DNA from: Anaerolineae bacterium
Lineage (GTDB): Bacteria; Chloroflexota; Anaerolineae; J102
Direction of reading: 5' to 3'
Assembly (NCBI GenBank): GCA_011371305.1
Contig: DRQW01000205.1
Coordinates: forward strand, 1-34,443
Length of the DNA: 34,443 bases
The position numbers and the translations under genes were made by a program. Position 1 is the stretch's first letter. Each line of letters opens with the position of its first letter. The notes beneath the pieces are model-generated. The model ran no database searches and was not told where the DNA came from. It saw only the letters and a program-made list of their open reading frames with translations. Shown here piece by piece: positions 23,665-32,824 of the stretch.

Positions 23665-26019
23665 TCATTCGCCGTATTGGTTGGATGCTTGAAGATGCAC
23701 GGAGGTTTTCATCTTCTCCGCACTAAGGACCCACTGGCGTGGTGGCAGTAATTTGGGTTGTTTGACCAGAGGGCGCTTGTTGGGCGTTGTGTCGCAGTCA
23801 TTGAGATGTTGAACCGCGCGCAGAAAACGCTTTCGGACCCAATTTCGGGCCGCAGCCGCGGATCGGGTGTCTTTGGGTAAGGGAAGGAAATAGGCTTCTG
23901 GTGGGGATGGGGCTGCACCAGCGGGCAAGCAGTAACCGCGATCGCGTCCTGTGGGTAGGCTCGTGGGCAGGCTGGCAGGATAGACTTCCTCTACCATCCG
24001 AGGGCAACGAGGCGTGAATTTCCCAGGCAACCAATCGCAAACAGGAATGGTGACCGTATCGGGCGGAAGGATAAAACCCTGGGGCAAAACACCATCCGCA
24101 TACCCTAAGGCATCGTACAAAGACTCATCTGCCCAGATAGCTTCCATCACATCGTGCCAGATGGGGCCGGCCGTGTAAACACCGACTGCATTGCGCATAG
24201 GTTTGTTGTTGGTATTTCCTATCCATACTCCCACGGCGAGATAAGAGGTAAAGCCGACGGTGAGATTATCACGCCAGCCGTCCGTGGTGCCGGTCTTGAC
24301 TGCGGTGATCTGGCTGGTGTCCAGCGGGGATGGACGGGGGAACATCATGCGGCGGGCCCGGGCGTCGCTGAGGATGCTGGTGAGTTGATAGGCCGCGAGG
24401 GGGGAAATGGCCTGCCGTTGTGTCTCCCTGGGCTTGGCCTGAAACACCACCCGCCCCGCGCCATCTCGTATCTCGGTGATGGGATAAAGGGGCGTGTAAA
24501 CTCCTTGGTTGGCGATAGTGGCGAAGGCGTGGGTGAGTTCAAGCAGGGGAACTTCGTAGCCACCCACTGCCAAGGAGAGCCCATATTGGTCTTGGGGTTG
24601 GCGCCAAGCCTTGATGCCCAGTTTCTCCGCGGTCTCTAGCACAGCGGGGATTCCGATGGCCTGAAGCAGTTTGACCGCGGGCACATTCAGGGAGTTGGCC
24701 AGGGCCATCCGCAACCGCAAGGGGCCATAAAAACGCCCGGTGATGTTGCGAGGAGCGTATCGACGTCGGCCATCCAGCGTGTAATACACAGGCAGATCCC
24801 AGATGATGGATGCCGGGCTCCATCCCCGTTCAAATGCTGCAGCGTAAACAATGGGTTTGATGGCAGAACCGGGTTGGCGGGGTACGGTGGTCATATTCAC
24901 CTGGCCCGCGATCTTTTTGTCGTTGAAATCGATGCTACCCACCATGGCCAGTATCCCACCACTTTGCGGTTGGATGATAACCACGGCTGCATTGGAAAAG
25001 CGATATTTCTTCCCTTTACGCTTAACCTGAGCCCGAGCAATGCGCTCCGCCAGAGCCTGATAACGCAAGTCCAACGAGGTGTGGACTTGGTAGCCACGAT
25101 GGATGCCCTCTGTGCCAAAGCGCTCGATAAGGATATCTCGGATGTAATTCACGAAGTGAGGTGCGCGGTTCCGAGGGCGTTGATAGGGGTGAAACAGCAC
25201 AGGTTGGGCCCGTAACGCATCCGCCTCGGAGGAAGTCAGGAAACCTGCTTCTTGCATCAGCGAAATGACGGTGCGTTGGCGCTCCAACGCGCGTTCCGGA
25301 TAGCGGAAGGGATCATACATCGCGGGCGCCTGGGGAAGACCGGCTAGTAGTGCTGCTTCTGCTAGAGTTAATTCGGAAAGAGATTTGTTGAAATAGACCT
25401 CCGCGGCGGCAGCTATCCCATATGCCTGATTTCCGTAATAGACCATGTTCAGGTACATGGCCAGGATTTCTTCTTTTGTGTAGTAAGTTTCCAGAAACTG
25501 GGCCAGTTCGACTTCTTTCAATTTACGTTGGATGGATTGTTCATAACGTTCGCTGGGTGACAAAAACAATATACGGGCCAATTGCTGGGTGATGGTGCTT
25601 CCTCCGGAAACAATGGTTTCAGATTGGGTGTTTTGCCACAGTGCTCGGACAATTGCCAGATAATCAATCCCTTGGTGTTGGAAAAATCGTCGGTCTTCGG
25701 TGGCGATGGTTGCCTGAATGACGATATCGGGAATCTCGTTGTAGCCTACGATGGTGCGTCTCCCCCGGTCGTCGATATCTGCGAGAAGGATGCCGCGGCG
25801 GTCGTAGATGCGTGTGGTTTGAAAAGGCTCTTCGCCGCTCAGTGAGGTGATGAGTTCGATGACGCGAGCCGCGTCAGGGGGCGGGGCCGGATCTGATTCG
25901 GCCTGGGTGGGGCGTGGAGGGGAGATGGATAGCAGCAACCCCAGCACGAGTACAATGGCCAGAGCGCGCTGAAACGCGCGTAAGAGGGTAGGATGAAGTG
26001 AAAAACGAATATCCATCAT
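23665..26019 (-). CDS. Class A penicillin-binding protein (GT51 glycosyltransferase + transpeptidase)
   Basis: A 784-residue bifunctional peptidoglycan synthase. An N-terminal hydrophobic segment (~14-32) anchors it. The GT51 domain has 'ATIATEDRRFFQHQGID' (catalytic Glu108), 'GGSTITQQLAR' and 'YLNMVYYGNQAYGIAAAAEVYF'. The transpeptidase domain has SxxK in 'PGSAIKPIVYAAA', SxN in 'ANSLNVPA' and 'VKTGTTDGWRDN'. The C-terminus (~640-784) is a Pro-rich, basic tail without a known module. The track ORF starts 25 codons earlier at a TTG; the tandem ATGs at 26019 and 26016 are more plausible, though no Shine-Dalgarno is obvious. The LysM lipoprotein follows. The family is PBP1A-like. Confidence 0.93.
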   Translation of the reverse strand: MMDIRFSLHPTLLRAFQRALAIVLVLGLLLSISPPRPTQAESDPAPPPDAARVIELITSLSGEEPFQTTRIYDRRGILLADIDDRGRRTIVGYNEIPDIVIQATIATEDRRFFQHQGIDYLAIVRALWQNTQSETIVSGGSTITQQLARILFLSPSERYEQSIQRKLKEVELAQFLETYYTKEEILAMYLNMVYYGNQAYGIAAAAEVYFNKSLSELTLAEAALLAGLPQAPAMYDPFRYPERALERQRTVISLMQEAGFLTSSEADALRAQPVLFHPYQRPRNRAPHFVNYIRDILIERFGTEGIHRGYQVHTSLDLRYQALAERIARAQVKRKGKKYRFSNAAVVIIQPQSGGILAMVGSIDFNDKKIAGQVNMTTVPRQPGSAIKPIVYAAAFERGWSPASIIWDLPVYYTLDGRRRYAPRNITGRFYGPLRLRMALANSLNVPAVKLLQAIGIPAVLETAEKLGIKAWRQPQDQYGLSLAVGGYEVPLLELTHAFATIANQGVYTPLYPITEIRDGAGRVVFQAKPRETQRQAISPLAAYQLTSILSDARARRMMFPRPSPLDTSQITAVKTGTTDGWRDNLTVGFTSYLAVGVWIGNTNNKPMRNAVGVYTAGPIWHDVMEAIWADESLYDALGYADGVLPQGFILPPDTVTIPVCDWLPGKFTPRCPRMVEEVYPASLPTSLPTGRDRGYCLPAGAAPSPPEAYFLPLPKDTRSAAAARNWVRKRFLRAVQHLNDCDTTPNKRPLVKQPKLLPPRQWVLSAEKMKTSVHLQASNQYGE

Positions 26020-26348
26020 CGGTGTGTGGGGAGATAAGTAGGAACACAGGTGGTCCCGTAGGTAGACCGATGGGCCGGTAACGTAGTAAACCAAGTTGTC
26101 CAGTGAACACGGGGCCTGACGAATGCCTCGGTTTTCTGTATTCCTGATTCATCGGACTATCCACCACGCATTCCATCCATATCGAGGCACCACGCGTAAA
26201 TCATGCTTAAAACAAATGACGAAAATCGACTAAAAAAGATACGCACTCGAACCAAGTTCAGCCCACCACATATGGTTTCCCCCCCGTTTTTGTGTCACGA
26301 TATCCGTTGAAAAAGCAGGCGTTTTCAGCGGTCTGTGCCTGGTATGCG
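26020..26348. other. Intergenic region between PBP and Nudix-like genes
   Basis: 329 bp without a supported gene. It must hold the PBP promoter and the end of the upstream transcript, but I found no convincing -35/-10 pair or hairpin-plus-T terminator. The AT-rich stretch around 26205-26250 on the minus strand is the likeliest promoter location. Confidence 0.4.
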
Positions 26349-26831
26349 TCAGTAGGTTTGCATCATGCCCGTTTTCTCGAAGGCCCGAAGTGCTTTCAGT
26401 GCGTGTGAGACTTCGTCGTGTAAGTTGGGAGGCATTCTATCGCCCGGAAAGAATCGTACACCCCAATTGATATCTACTGGACGCAGATCACCTTCCCAAC
26501 GTGTTACCAGGAACAGGGTGGCATACATTTGGAAGAAGTCCCCGTACATGGCATCGGGCCGAAACTGGCTTTCATCGACTCGGGCGATGGGGATAGGATT
26601 GATGGCCTGCAAACCCGTAAGTTCTCGTATCGTCCGCAGCACCGCGTCATACACCGACTCATCCACCGCCGCGAATCCACCCGGCAACCGCCATTGGGTT
26701 TCCAAAGGATGCTTAATCAACAAGATCGCGCCCGAATCATCCCATAGCAACGCTTTTGCCTTAGGCGCGACCTTGCGCCGTCGCAGAGTGCGATCTCGAA
26801 GGCGGGCGAGGAACGAAGTAAGCGAAGACAT
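26349..26831 (-). CDS. Nudix-fold protein with a degenerate Nudix box
   Basis: A 160-residue soluble protein. The fold is recognisable: 'PKAKALLWDDSGAILLIKHP', 'WRLPGGFAAVDES' and a later 'DFFQMYATLFLVTRW'. The Nudix box reads G-x5-E-x7-RTIRELTGL where GX5EX7REUXEEXGU is expected, so the Glu of 'RE' is Thr and the second Glu of 'EE' is Leu. These are metal ligands for pyrophosphohydrolysis, so it may be inactive, altered in substrate or a ligand-binding regulator. A basic N-terminus (RLRDRTLRRRK) precedes the fold. GGAAG lies before the ATG. It lies between the PBP and trmFO genes on the same strand with wide gaps, so probably monocistronic. Confidence 0.8.
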   Translation of the reverse strand: MSSLTSFLARLRDRTLRRRKVAPKAKALLWDDSGAILLIKHPLETQWRLPGGFAAVDESVYDAVLRTIRELTGLQAINPIPIARVDESQFRPDAMYGDFFQMYATLFLVTRWEGDLRPVDINWGVRFFPGDRMPPNLHDEVSHALKALRAFEKTGMMQTY

Positions 26832-27024
26832 AAAGCTTCCGATTGGAGCTCAACCTATGGCTACCTTTCCGAATCCCTACGGGCTGGTAGAATAGCCCAA
26901 AAGGGGCTTGGTGGTCCGCCGCTCATGGATTCAGCTCCAAGCGCAAAGAAGGGAAGAACTTCGATTTCGGAAATGCCTTCTGTTTAGCTTTCCTGGTTCG
27001 GGCGGGTGTTTCCAGCCTGTAGAT

Positions 27025-28392
27025 TTAACTTACCAGACTCGCGGCAATGCGAGGGATAGGTTCGATCCCGTGTTCCTTTATCCAGCGCTCCAACGCAAGC
27101 AAGGCCCGCTCCGCATATTTGCGATATCGTTCTCGCTTGCGCCGAACCCGGGGTTGCAAAGGCGGTAGCAAGCCGAAGTTGGCTTTCATGGGTTGGAAAG
27201 CTGAGGGCTCGGCATGGGTCACATACCAGAACAACGCGCCCATCATGGTCTCCCGAGGCATGACCAAGGGATTCTGGTCCGAAAGCAACCGGGCCATGTT
27301 CAGACCGGCCAGAAGACCGCCCGCGGTAGAGCCGACATAGCCTTCCGTGCCGATGATCTGACCAGCGAAGAAAAGGTCATCACGATCATGCCATTGTAGC
27401 GTGGGACGCAGGAGCACGGGCGAGTTGATGAATGTATTGCGGTGCATCTGGCCAAGGCGAACGAATTCTGCTTCCTCTAGGCCCGGGATCATGCGGAAAA
27501 TGCGTCGTTGTTCCGGCCAACGAATGTTCGTCTGGAACCCCACCAGATTGTATAGGGTCCCTGCCAGGTTATCTTGTCGGAGCTGAACCACCGCGAAAGG
27601 GCGCTTACCAGTGCGTGGATCCCGGAGCCCCACCGGCCGCATCGGCCCAAACGCCAGCGCATCATCCCCGCGCATGGCCAGTACCTCTACCGGCAAGCAC
27701 GCCTCGAAAAACCGTTCATCATCTTGCTCAAACGGGCGCAATTCGATGCGCTCCGCCTCGCGCAGGGCCTTTACAAAGGCCCGATACTCTTCCTCCGTCA
27801 GTGGACAATTGATATAGTCGCCCTCGCCCTCGCCGCTGTCTCGGTCATAGCGGGATTGTCGCCAGCAGGGAGGCATCTTGATGGATTCGAGGGTGACGAT
27901 GGGAGCGAGCGCGTCGTAAAAATAGAGATAATCCTGGCCCGCGAGCTCGCGGATGCGTTCGGCCAGGGGCGCGGAGGTGAGGGGACCTGTGGCGATAATC
28001 GTCGGACCGGAGGGAATATCCGTGACCTCTTCCCGGATTACCTGAATGTTTGGGTGATGGGTGATCGCCTGGGTGACATAATCGCTGAACTCCTCGCGGC
28101 CCACGGCCAATGCCCCTCCCGCGGGCAAGGCGGTCGCGTCCGCGGCCTCGATGATCAACGAGCCCAGGCGACGCAGTTCCTCTTTGAGAAGCCCCATGGC
28201 CCGGTCGAGCGATCGTGCCCCCAAGGAGTTAGAGCAGACCAGCTCTGCGAATTTATCGGTTTGATGCGCCTCGGTGAATCTCTTTGGGCGCATTTCATAC
28301 AGATGCACGGTGAAACCTCGGTTCGCGAGCTGCCAGGCCGCTTCCGATCCGGCCAGCCCCGCACCGATGACAATCACAGGTTGGTTGGACAT
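27025..28392 (-). CDS. trmFO: Folate/FAD-dependent tRNA (uracil-54-C5)-methyltransferase
   Basis: Makes ribothymidine at U54 of tRNA using methylenetetrahydrofolate and FADH2. The 455 residues match the family. The N-terminal FAD-binding motif is [16 protein letters not shown], followed by '[26 protein letters not shown]', a TrmFO hallmark; later '[24 protein letters not shown]' and '[22 protein letters not shown]' close the fold. Cys53 and the Cys of 'EACLP' correspond to the catalytic cysteines. Many such genes neighbour topA or xerC; here neither is adjacent. There is no clear Shine-Dalgarno before the ATG. Confidence 0.96.
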   Translation of the reverse strand: MSNQPVIVIGAGLAGSEAAWQLANRGFTVHLYEMRPKRFTEAHQTDKFAELVCSNSLGARSLDRAMGLLKEELRRLGSLIIEAADATALPAGGALAVGREEFSDYVTQAITHHPNIQVIREEVTDIPSGPTIIATGPLTSAPLAERIRELAGQDYLYFYDALAPIVTLESIKMPPCWRQSRYDRDSGEGEGDYINCPLTEEEYRAFVKALREAERIELRPFEQDDERFFEACLPVEVLAMRGDDALAFGPMRPVGLRDPRTGKRPFAVVQLRQDNLAGTLYNLVGFQTNIRWPEQRRIFRMIPGLEEAEFVRLGQMHRNTFINSPVLLRPTLQWHDRDDLFFAGQIIGTEGYVGSTAGGLLAGLNMARLLSDQNPLVMPRETMMGALFWYVTHAEPSAFQPMKANFGLLPPLQPRVRRKRERYRKYAERALLALERWIKEHGIEPIPRIAASLVS

Positions 28393-28472
28393 ATTTTGGA
28401 AAAAATGTGATGGGGTTGAGGTATGATTTTATGTCATTTTACAGGAATTGGACCGCGAATGCAAGGAGTGCC

Positions 28473-28521
28473 AAAAAAGAGAAGCCCGCTGGCGGTCAAG
28501 CGTACCTTCGGGCCAGCGGGC
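28473..28521 (-). terminator. Rho-independent terminator after the cyclase-family gene
   Basis: A perfect 10-bp inverted repeat, GCCCGCTGGC (28484-28493) and GCCAGCGGGC (28512-28521), with an 18-nt loop. On the minus strand it is followed by TTCTCTTTTTT. It lies 21 bp past the cyclase stop. Confidence 0.8.
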
Positions 28522-28541
28522 AGCTCCGTCTAGAAATGATG

Positions 28542-29399
28542 TCATACCAATGCGATAACCCGGCTCGGGCCGCCCGTCGCGCCCTGAATGGTAGGGCCTC
28601 CAGCCACTAGAATTGCTCCTTTGGGCGGCAATTCGCCCAGATTCGCCACATTTTCCATACCCCAGCGATTCTCGGGCAGCCAGGCATAATGGGTGTCGAA
28701 GGTCGTGCTAGGGCCATAATCCAGGCTCAAGGTGTCCACCACAATGCCTACGATATCCCGTTCTTCCAATAAAAACTGTACGGCTTCAACATGAAAGCCT
28801 GGGAAATGCATCACGCCGTTCTCATCTGCATTTCGGAATTTATCCGATTTAACGAACTCTTCCCAGCCGCTATACATGGCAACGATCCCCTTGGCGGGCA
28901 GGGGACCATGTTGCGATTCCCAGGTTTTGATATCGTCCGGTGTGAGTTGGGCATCTGGGTTTTCCTGGGCTTTTTTACGGATGTCAATAATGGCCAGTGG
29001 GCCGACGAGATTAGCCACCGGGATTTGATCCGCGCTCCAACCATTGGCTGAGAAGTGGATCGGTGCGTCCATGTGTGTGCCGGTATGTTCCACCAACAAC
29101 CAGCGCTTCATATTGAAGCCGTCCTTTTCAAAGGTGAAAAGGACTTCTTCTTCGTAATTTTGCGTGCCGCCGAAGGTGGGGAACGTGGGCCACAACGTGT
29201 GGGTGAGATCGACCACCCGAGAGAAGCTGTAGGTTGGCGTGCCCTGTGGGCTTTCCTGGGCTGGCGCTGTTTGTTTTGGTAGCTCGGGAACAGCGCAGGC
29301 GGCAAGTCCTATGCTGGCCGCGGAGACACCCGCGAGTCTGAGAAAGTTCCGGCGAGAAAGCCGACGCAATACCGTCTCTTGAACAAGAGGGGAGCACAT
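28542..29399 (-). CDS. Exported cyclase-family (kynurenine formamidase-like) metal hydrolase
   Basis: A 285-residue protein with a twin-arginine signal (RRNFLRLAG, Arg16-Arg17) and a lipobox-like LAAC (Cys35), so probably Tat-exported as a lipoprotein. The catalytic motif HTGTHMDAPIHF (His104, His108, Asp110, His114) is that of the cyclase family (PF04199), which binds divalent metals and includes kynurenine formamidase and isatin hydrolase. The core is complete, ending 'GAILVAGGPTIQGATGGPSRVIAL'. The substrate is unknown. The start at 29399 is well fixed by AAAGGAGG six bases upstream, against the longer track ORF. It has its own promoter and terminator, so is monocistronic. Confidence 0.9.
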   Translation of the reverse strand: MCSPLVQETVLRRLSRRNFLRLAGVSAASIGLAACAVPELPKQTAPAQESPQGTPTYSFSRVVDLTHTLWPTFPTFGGTQNYEEEVLFTFEKDGFNMKRWLLVEHTGTHMDAPIHFSANGWSADQIPVANLVGPLAIIDIRKKAQENPDAQLTPDDIKTWESQHGPLPAKGIVAMYSGWEEFVKSDKFRNADENGVMHFPGFHVEAVQFLLEERDIVGIVVDTLSLDYGPSTTFDTHYAWLPENRWGMENVANLGELPPKGAILVAGGPTIQGATGGPSRVIALV

Positions 29400-29746
29400 A
29401 CTGAACCTCCTTTCAAGGTGTGTGGGGCGAGATGTGACGGATCCAAGAAGGAAATTTTTGTAATTATACCCAGCTAAAGCAGAACGCCAAGTCAATCTTT
29501 TGGGGCTTCTTTTAATGCGAAAGTGCGTTGCCGTAAGAATTGGCAGGATAGAGGTTTGGGAATCAACATAGGAAGGTATTGGCGATATATTTAGGCCGAA
29601 CCGAATTCATGCACCAGCGCGGTTTCTTTGTGCTACGCGCTAAGGAATAAAGTACAATGTGGCCAAGAAAGTGAAAGTCAGGCTATTGAGTGTGGCGTCA
29701 GGAGAGCCCAGATGAGGCTTTGCACCCTGGCGCTTTTGGGTGGAGC
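29400..29746. other. Intergenic region between cyclase gene and the tlyA operon end
   Basis: 347 bp with no supported gene. It contains the cyclase promoter near its left end. The right part, which receives the end of the six-gene operon, shows no clear hairpin with a T-run. Confidence 0.5.
29463..29490 (-). promoter_or_regulatory. Promoter for the cyclase-family gene
   Basis: Minus strand TTGGCG (plus 29485-29490), 16 bp, TATAAT (plus 29463-29468; perfect -10). TTGACT (plus 29490-29495) is also present but 21 bp away. Leader about 57 nt. Confidence 0.55.
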
Positions 29747-30523
29747 CTATTGAGGGTCAGTCGCCCGCGCGACCAGAGTTTCGGTGTCCATAGGGGGCTG
29801 GCCCGGCCTCAGCCACAGCAGGAACTCTCGGTTGCCTTTCGGGCCGAGAATAGGGGAGGGGATGAGTCCGCGCGGGCCGAAATCATGATCGGCGGCCCAT
29901 TGGACGATCTCCCGCAGCACCTGGCGATGGACCGAGGGGTCTCGAACCACGCCGCCTCTTCCCACCTGCTCTCGTCCCGCTTCAAACTGAGGTTTGATCA
30001 GCGCGATGATTTGACCTCCGGGGGCCAACAGGCGTCTGGCCGCGGGCAACAGCAACCGCAGGGAAATGAACGAGGCGTCGATAGTAACCAGTTGGATGGG
30101 CTCAGGAAGTCCTTCGAGATAACGGGCGTTAGTGCGTTCCATGACCACGACCCGCGGGTCGTTGCGCAACCGCCAGTGCAACTGCCCGTAACCCACATCG
30201 ATGGCATAGACTTTTGCGGCCCCGCGCTGTAGCAGTACATCGGTGAACCCGCCCGTGGACGCCCCGATATCCGCACAGATCCAACCTTCGGGCGAGATGC
30301 CGAACGCGTCCAGGGCCGCGGCCAGCTTATATCCCCCCCGGCTGACATAGGGCAACTGCTCCCGAACCGTGATCTGCGCCCTGCTCGAAACCTTGTGTCC
30401 GGGCTTGGTGACGGTCCGGCCATCGACCGATACCCATCCGGCCATGATCATACGCTGGGCCTGTTCGCGGCTTTCGGCCAGGCCGCGAGCCACCAGCAGT
30501 TTGTCCAACCGTTCCTTGCTCAT
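29747..30523 (-). CDS. tlyA: TlyA-family rRNA 2'-O-methyltransferase
   Basis: A 258-residue protein. An S4 RNA-binding domain (~1-60, '[24 protein letters not shown]') precedes an FtsJ-like methyltransferase domain with SAM site '[19 protein letters not shown]' and K-D-K-E type residues: Lys in '[11 protein letters not shown]', Asp in 'TIDASFISL', Lys in 'LIKPQFEAG' and Glu in 'NREFLLWL'. The family 2'-O-methylates cytidines in 16S/23S rRNA, affecting capreomycin sensitivity in mycobacteria. I prefer the ATG at 30523, which overlaps the upstream stop as ATGA; the ATG at 30529 adds two residues. It is the last gene of the six-gene operon. Confidence 0.93.
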   Translation of the reverse strand: MSKERLDKLLVARGLAESREQAQRMIMAGWVSVDGRTVTKPGHKVSSRAQITVREQLPYVSRGGYKLAAALDAFGISPEGWICADIGASTGGFTDVLLQRGAAKVYAIDVGYGQLHWRLRNDPRVVVMERTNARYLEGLPEPIQLVTIDASFISLRLLLPAARRLLAPGGQIIALIKPQFEAGREQVGRGGVVRDPSVHRQVLREIVQWAADHDFGPRGLIPSPILGPKGNREFLLWLRPGQPPMDTETLVARATDPQ

Positions 30524-31002
30524 TGCCATGTCTCTGGGGGCCAGCGGTAGACCTCGGTGAATCCCCGCATATTTTCTTCCCGTTCATGGTAGGGCTCCCC
30601 GTCGAGGATGTTCCAGGCGTGGCCCGCCAGGCCCGATGGCTCGTGTGTCTGGCGTTTACGCATGGCGAAGACGATACCCACGGGCAAGCCCACGCGACGG
30701 AGGAAGTGATAGCGGAGGAGGGAGCGGCGCAGGCACAGGCCAAAGGGGGAACTATGGTCGAGGAGGGCTAGCGCGTCCACTAGTTCTCGCACCGCCTCCT
30801 CGCTCCTACCAGCCCAGTCCGCGCGTTGGGGCGTGAGCCAGGCCAGGAAGTCGGGTAAGGCGAGGGCCTCGTAACGGGCGGGCATGGCCGCCTGCAAAGC
30901 CTGGATCTCAGCTGTCATCGCCCGGCCCGCGCGCGTGAGCTGGGCTCGGCCCAGGGTAAACCCGGCCGCGGCGTAGCGAAGGAAGGCGGCAGGAGAAGGC
31001 AT
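30520..31002 (-). CDS. Transglutaminase-like (lasso-peptide B2-type fold) protein
   Basis: A 160-residue protein. The C-terminal half carries a papain-like triad pattern: Cys in '[22 protein letters not shown]', His in 'GLAGHAW' and Asp in 'NILDGEPY', typical of the Transglut_core3 family that includes the lasso-peptide leader protease B2. There is no lasso precursor or cyclase gene nearby, so a lasso function is not supported; many members of this family stand alone. The ATG at 31002 is used because the longer track ORF overlaps the lipoprotein gene. It sits 23 bp after that lipoprotein and is coupled to tlyA. Confidence 0.78.
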   Translation of the reverse strand: MPSPAAFLRYAAAGFTLGRAQLTRAGRAMTAEIQALQAAMPARYEALALPDFLAWLTPQRADWAGRSEEAVRELVDALALLDHSSPFGLCLRRSLLRYHFLRRVGLPVGIVFAMRKRQTHEPSGLAGHAWNILDGEPYHEREENMRGFTEVYRWPPETWQ

Positions 31003-31025
31003 GATGGGGGTGCTTGACCAAGGGG

Positions 31026-31472
31026 TTATCGCCGGGGGCAACGGGAGTTCCGTAGCGCGTTCATGTGGGTTGCAGGATCGACGATGACATAAACGCATTG
31101 ATGGGTAAACGGACCAGGGGTGAAGGTGCGCAGTGGGTCCGGAGGGATAATGCGCATCTCGCCTTCGAACACAACCAGCCAAACGGGCGAGTTTGCCCCC
31201 TTCTTTTTCCCAAAAGAAAGGCTATCATGGCGATCGATGAACCGACGTGCGCGAGCATGGGTGGTCTTTTCGATCCTGATGAGTTGCGGAGGCGCCTGAA
31301 ATTCGAGGCGGGAAGCTCCCAGAAATCGTTGGGCTTCTGTTACGATTTTTTGCTGCTCGGGTGGTAGGTGCTCCGTGTCGATGGGCGTTGATTGGGATGA
31401 ACAGCCCACCATGAATCCCAGCAGTACCAGCAAGGCTTGCCACAACAGCACTCGATTCATTCGCATGGTCAT
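31026..31472 (-). CDS. Small lipoprotein of unknown function
   Basis: A 148-residue exported protein. The signal peptide 'MNRVLLWQALLVLLGFMVGCSS' ends with a lipobox-like MVGC, followed by a mature region of ~125 residues with 'IVTEAQRFLGASRLEF' and a beta-rich 'SPVWLVVFEGEMRIIPPDP'. I recognise no domain. The start at 31472 overlaps the ribF stop as ATGA; two further in-frame ATGs (31466, 31460) are possible. The longer track ORF would run into ribF. Its place between ribF-archease and the transglutaminase-like gene suggests co-expression but gives no clear function. Confidence 0.75.
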   Translation of the reverse strand: MTMRMNRVLLWQALLVLLGFMVGCSSQSTPIDTEHLPPEQQKIVTEAQRFLGASRLEFQAPPQLIRIEKTTHARARRFIDRHDSLSFGKKKGANSPVWLVVFEGEMRIIPPDPLRTFTPGPFTHQCVYVIVDPATHMNALRNSRCPRR

Positions 31473-32818
31473 GTATCGAAGAGGACTTGCGCCCGCCAAA
31501 GACCGCCTCTCTCTGCGGGTGGCGTAATAGCCAGGTCGTGGTAGGTAACGGCCTTGATATGGGCTAGATCGCTGGGGCCTACCCGTCCGAAGACCAGCGC
31601 CCGCAGGCGGGTCTCGGTCAGCTCCCGAATGAAGACATTTTGAACGACCAGCCCATGGGTTTCCTGTTGCCATAACAGCTCACTCAGCCAGCTTACCAGC
31701 AGGTCCTCCCGATCCGCCCCTTCCACCTCGATAGCTTGCTGTAGGGTTGGTCCCTCCACATCATAACCCGCTTGCAGCCCAAACATAGCAATGGCCGCGT
31801 GAATGTAAAGCTCCTCCAGGGTAGTCCCGAATACCTCCACCCCCCAGTCTGCGGTGTAAGGCAATTCGCGATAGCGCTCATAATCAGGGATGTGCGGGTT
31901 CTGGGATAGCAGCCATGAGGCCAGGTCCTTATCTCGGGCGATTTGGGCGATGAGGGCATCCAGGCTGGGAAATTTCATCTCATCTCGCAGCCGCGCGACA
32001 AAAGCCAATTCCAGACATCGTCCGTAAATATCCTCATCGAATCCAATGAGATGCGCTTCGATGAGGCGTTCCTTGCCATTGACCGTGGGGCGCACACCGA
32101 TATTCACCACCGCGGGAAAGCGCCTGTTTTCCACGGTGGCCCAGGCGGCATACACGCCATCCGCGGGATGCACGCGGTTTTGGGAAATGGTCAGGTTCGC
32201 GGTGGGGAAGCCGAGTTTCCGGCCGCGGTGCGCACCGTGCACCACCAGTCCGGAGATGGTAAAGAACCGCCCCAACCATACGTTGGCCCATTCCAGGTTG
32301 CCGCGCATGATGGTCTGGCGGATGAGAGAAGACCGTACAGGGATCCCTTCCCAACGGAATTCCGGAACGACATGGACGCGAACGCCGATTTTCTGACCGT
32401 ATTCGCGAAGAAATGCCACATTCCCGCGACGGGCGCGCCCCATCGCGAAATCAGGTCCAACCCAAAGATCGCTGAGCGCGAGATGGGCTTTCAGTAAATC
32501 CATGAACGCCTCGGGTTCCGTTTGGGCAGTTCGTCGGGTAAAGGGATGGATGATGGCAAAGTCAAGGCCGGCTTGGGCGTAAAGTTTCAGACGTTCGGCC
32601 AACGAATTGATACTCGCGATGGGTTGGTCTGGATGGAGGACGGAACGGGGATGGGGATGAAAAGTCAGTAGTCCACAAGCCGCACCATGGGCATGCGCAT
32701 CCGCCTGCATGGTGGCGATGAGCGCGCGATGGCCCCGGTGCATGCCATCGAAATTGCCGATGGTGAGATGGGTGGGACCCTGGAGCTGAGCAGCCGTGAT
32801 GGATTCGAATACCTGCAT
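31469..32818 (-). CDS. ribF: RibF (riboflavin kinase/FAD synthetase) fused to archease
   Basis: A 449-residue fusion. Residues 1-~310 are a full RibF: adenylyltransferase part with 'LTIGNFDGMHRGH' and 'RSSLIRQ', kinase part with 'GRKLGFPTANL', 'VVNIGVRPTV' and catalytic-region 'IEAHLIGFDEDIYG'. It makes FMN and FAD from riboflavin. Residues ~315-449 are a near full-length archease: 'YRELPYTADWGVEVFGTTLEELYIHAAIAMFGL', 'EDLLVSWLSELLW' and the ending 'IKAVTYHDLAI...WRAQVLFDT'. Archease activates the RNA ligase RtcB. The reading frame is continuous, with a short linker. RtcB is not in the window. The stop overlaps the next gene as ATGA and the upstream HAD gene is 6 bp away. Both domain calls are strong; why they are joined is unknown. 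Confidence 0.92.
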   Translation of the reverse strand: MQVFESITAAQLQGPTHLTIGNFDGMHRGHRALIATMQADAHAHGAACGLLTFHPHPRSVLHPDQPIASINSLAERLKLYAQAGLDFAIIHPFTRRTAQTEPEAFMDLLKAHLALSDLWVGPDFAMGRARRGNVAFLREYGQKIGVRVHVVPEFRWEGIPVRSSLIRQTIMRGNLEWANVWLGRFFTISGLVVHGAHRGRKLGFPTANLTISQNRVHPADGVYAAWATVENRRFPAVVNIGVRPTVNGKERLIEAHLIGFDEDIYGRCLELAFVARLRDEMKFPSLDALIAQIARDKDLASWLLSQNPHIPDYERYRELPYTADWGVEVFGTTLEELYIHAAIAMFGLQAGYDVEGPTLQQAIEVEGADREDLLVSWLSELLWQQETHGLVVQNVFIRELTETRLRALVFGRVGPSDLAHIKAVTYHDLAITPPAERGGLWRAQVLFDT

Positions 32819-32824
32819 GGGAGG

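Noticed and set aside
27059-27073. GGTTCGATCCCG, like a tRNA T-arm
   Set aside because: It lies inside the trmFO coding end and no acceptor, D-arm or anticodon stem can be placed around it.
29628-29658. TTGTGC-19-TACAAT on the plus strand
   Set aside because: The spacer is long and no plus-strand gene follows; it runs into tlyA antisense.
30520-31002. Lasso-peptide biosynthesis cluster
   Set aside because: Only a B2-type fold protein is present; there is no precursor, RRE protein, cyclase or transporter.
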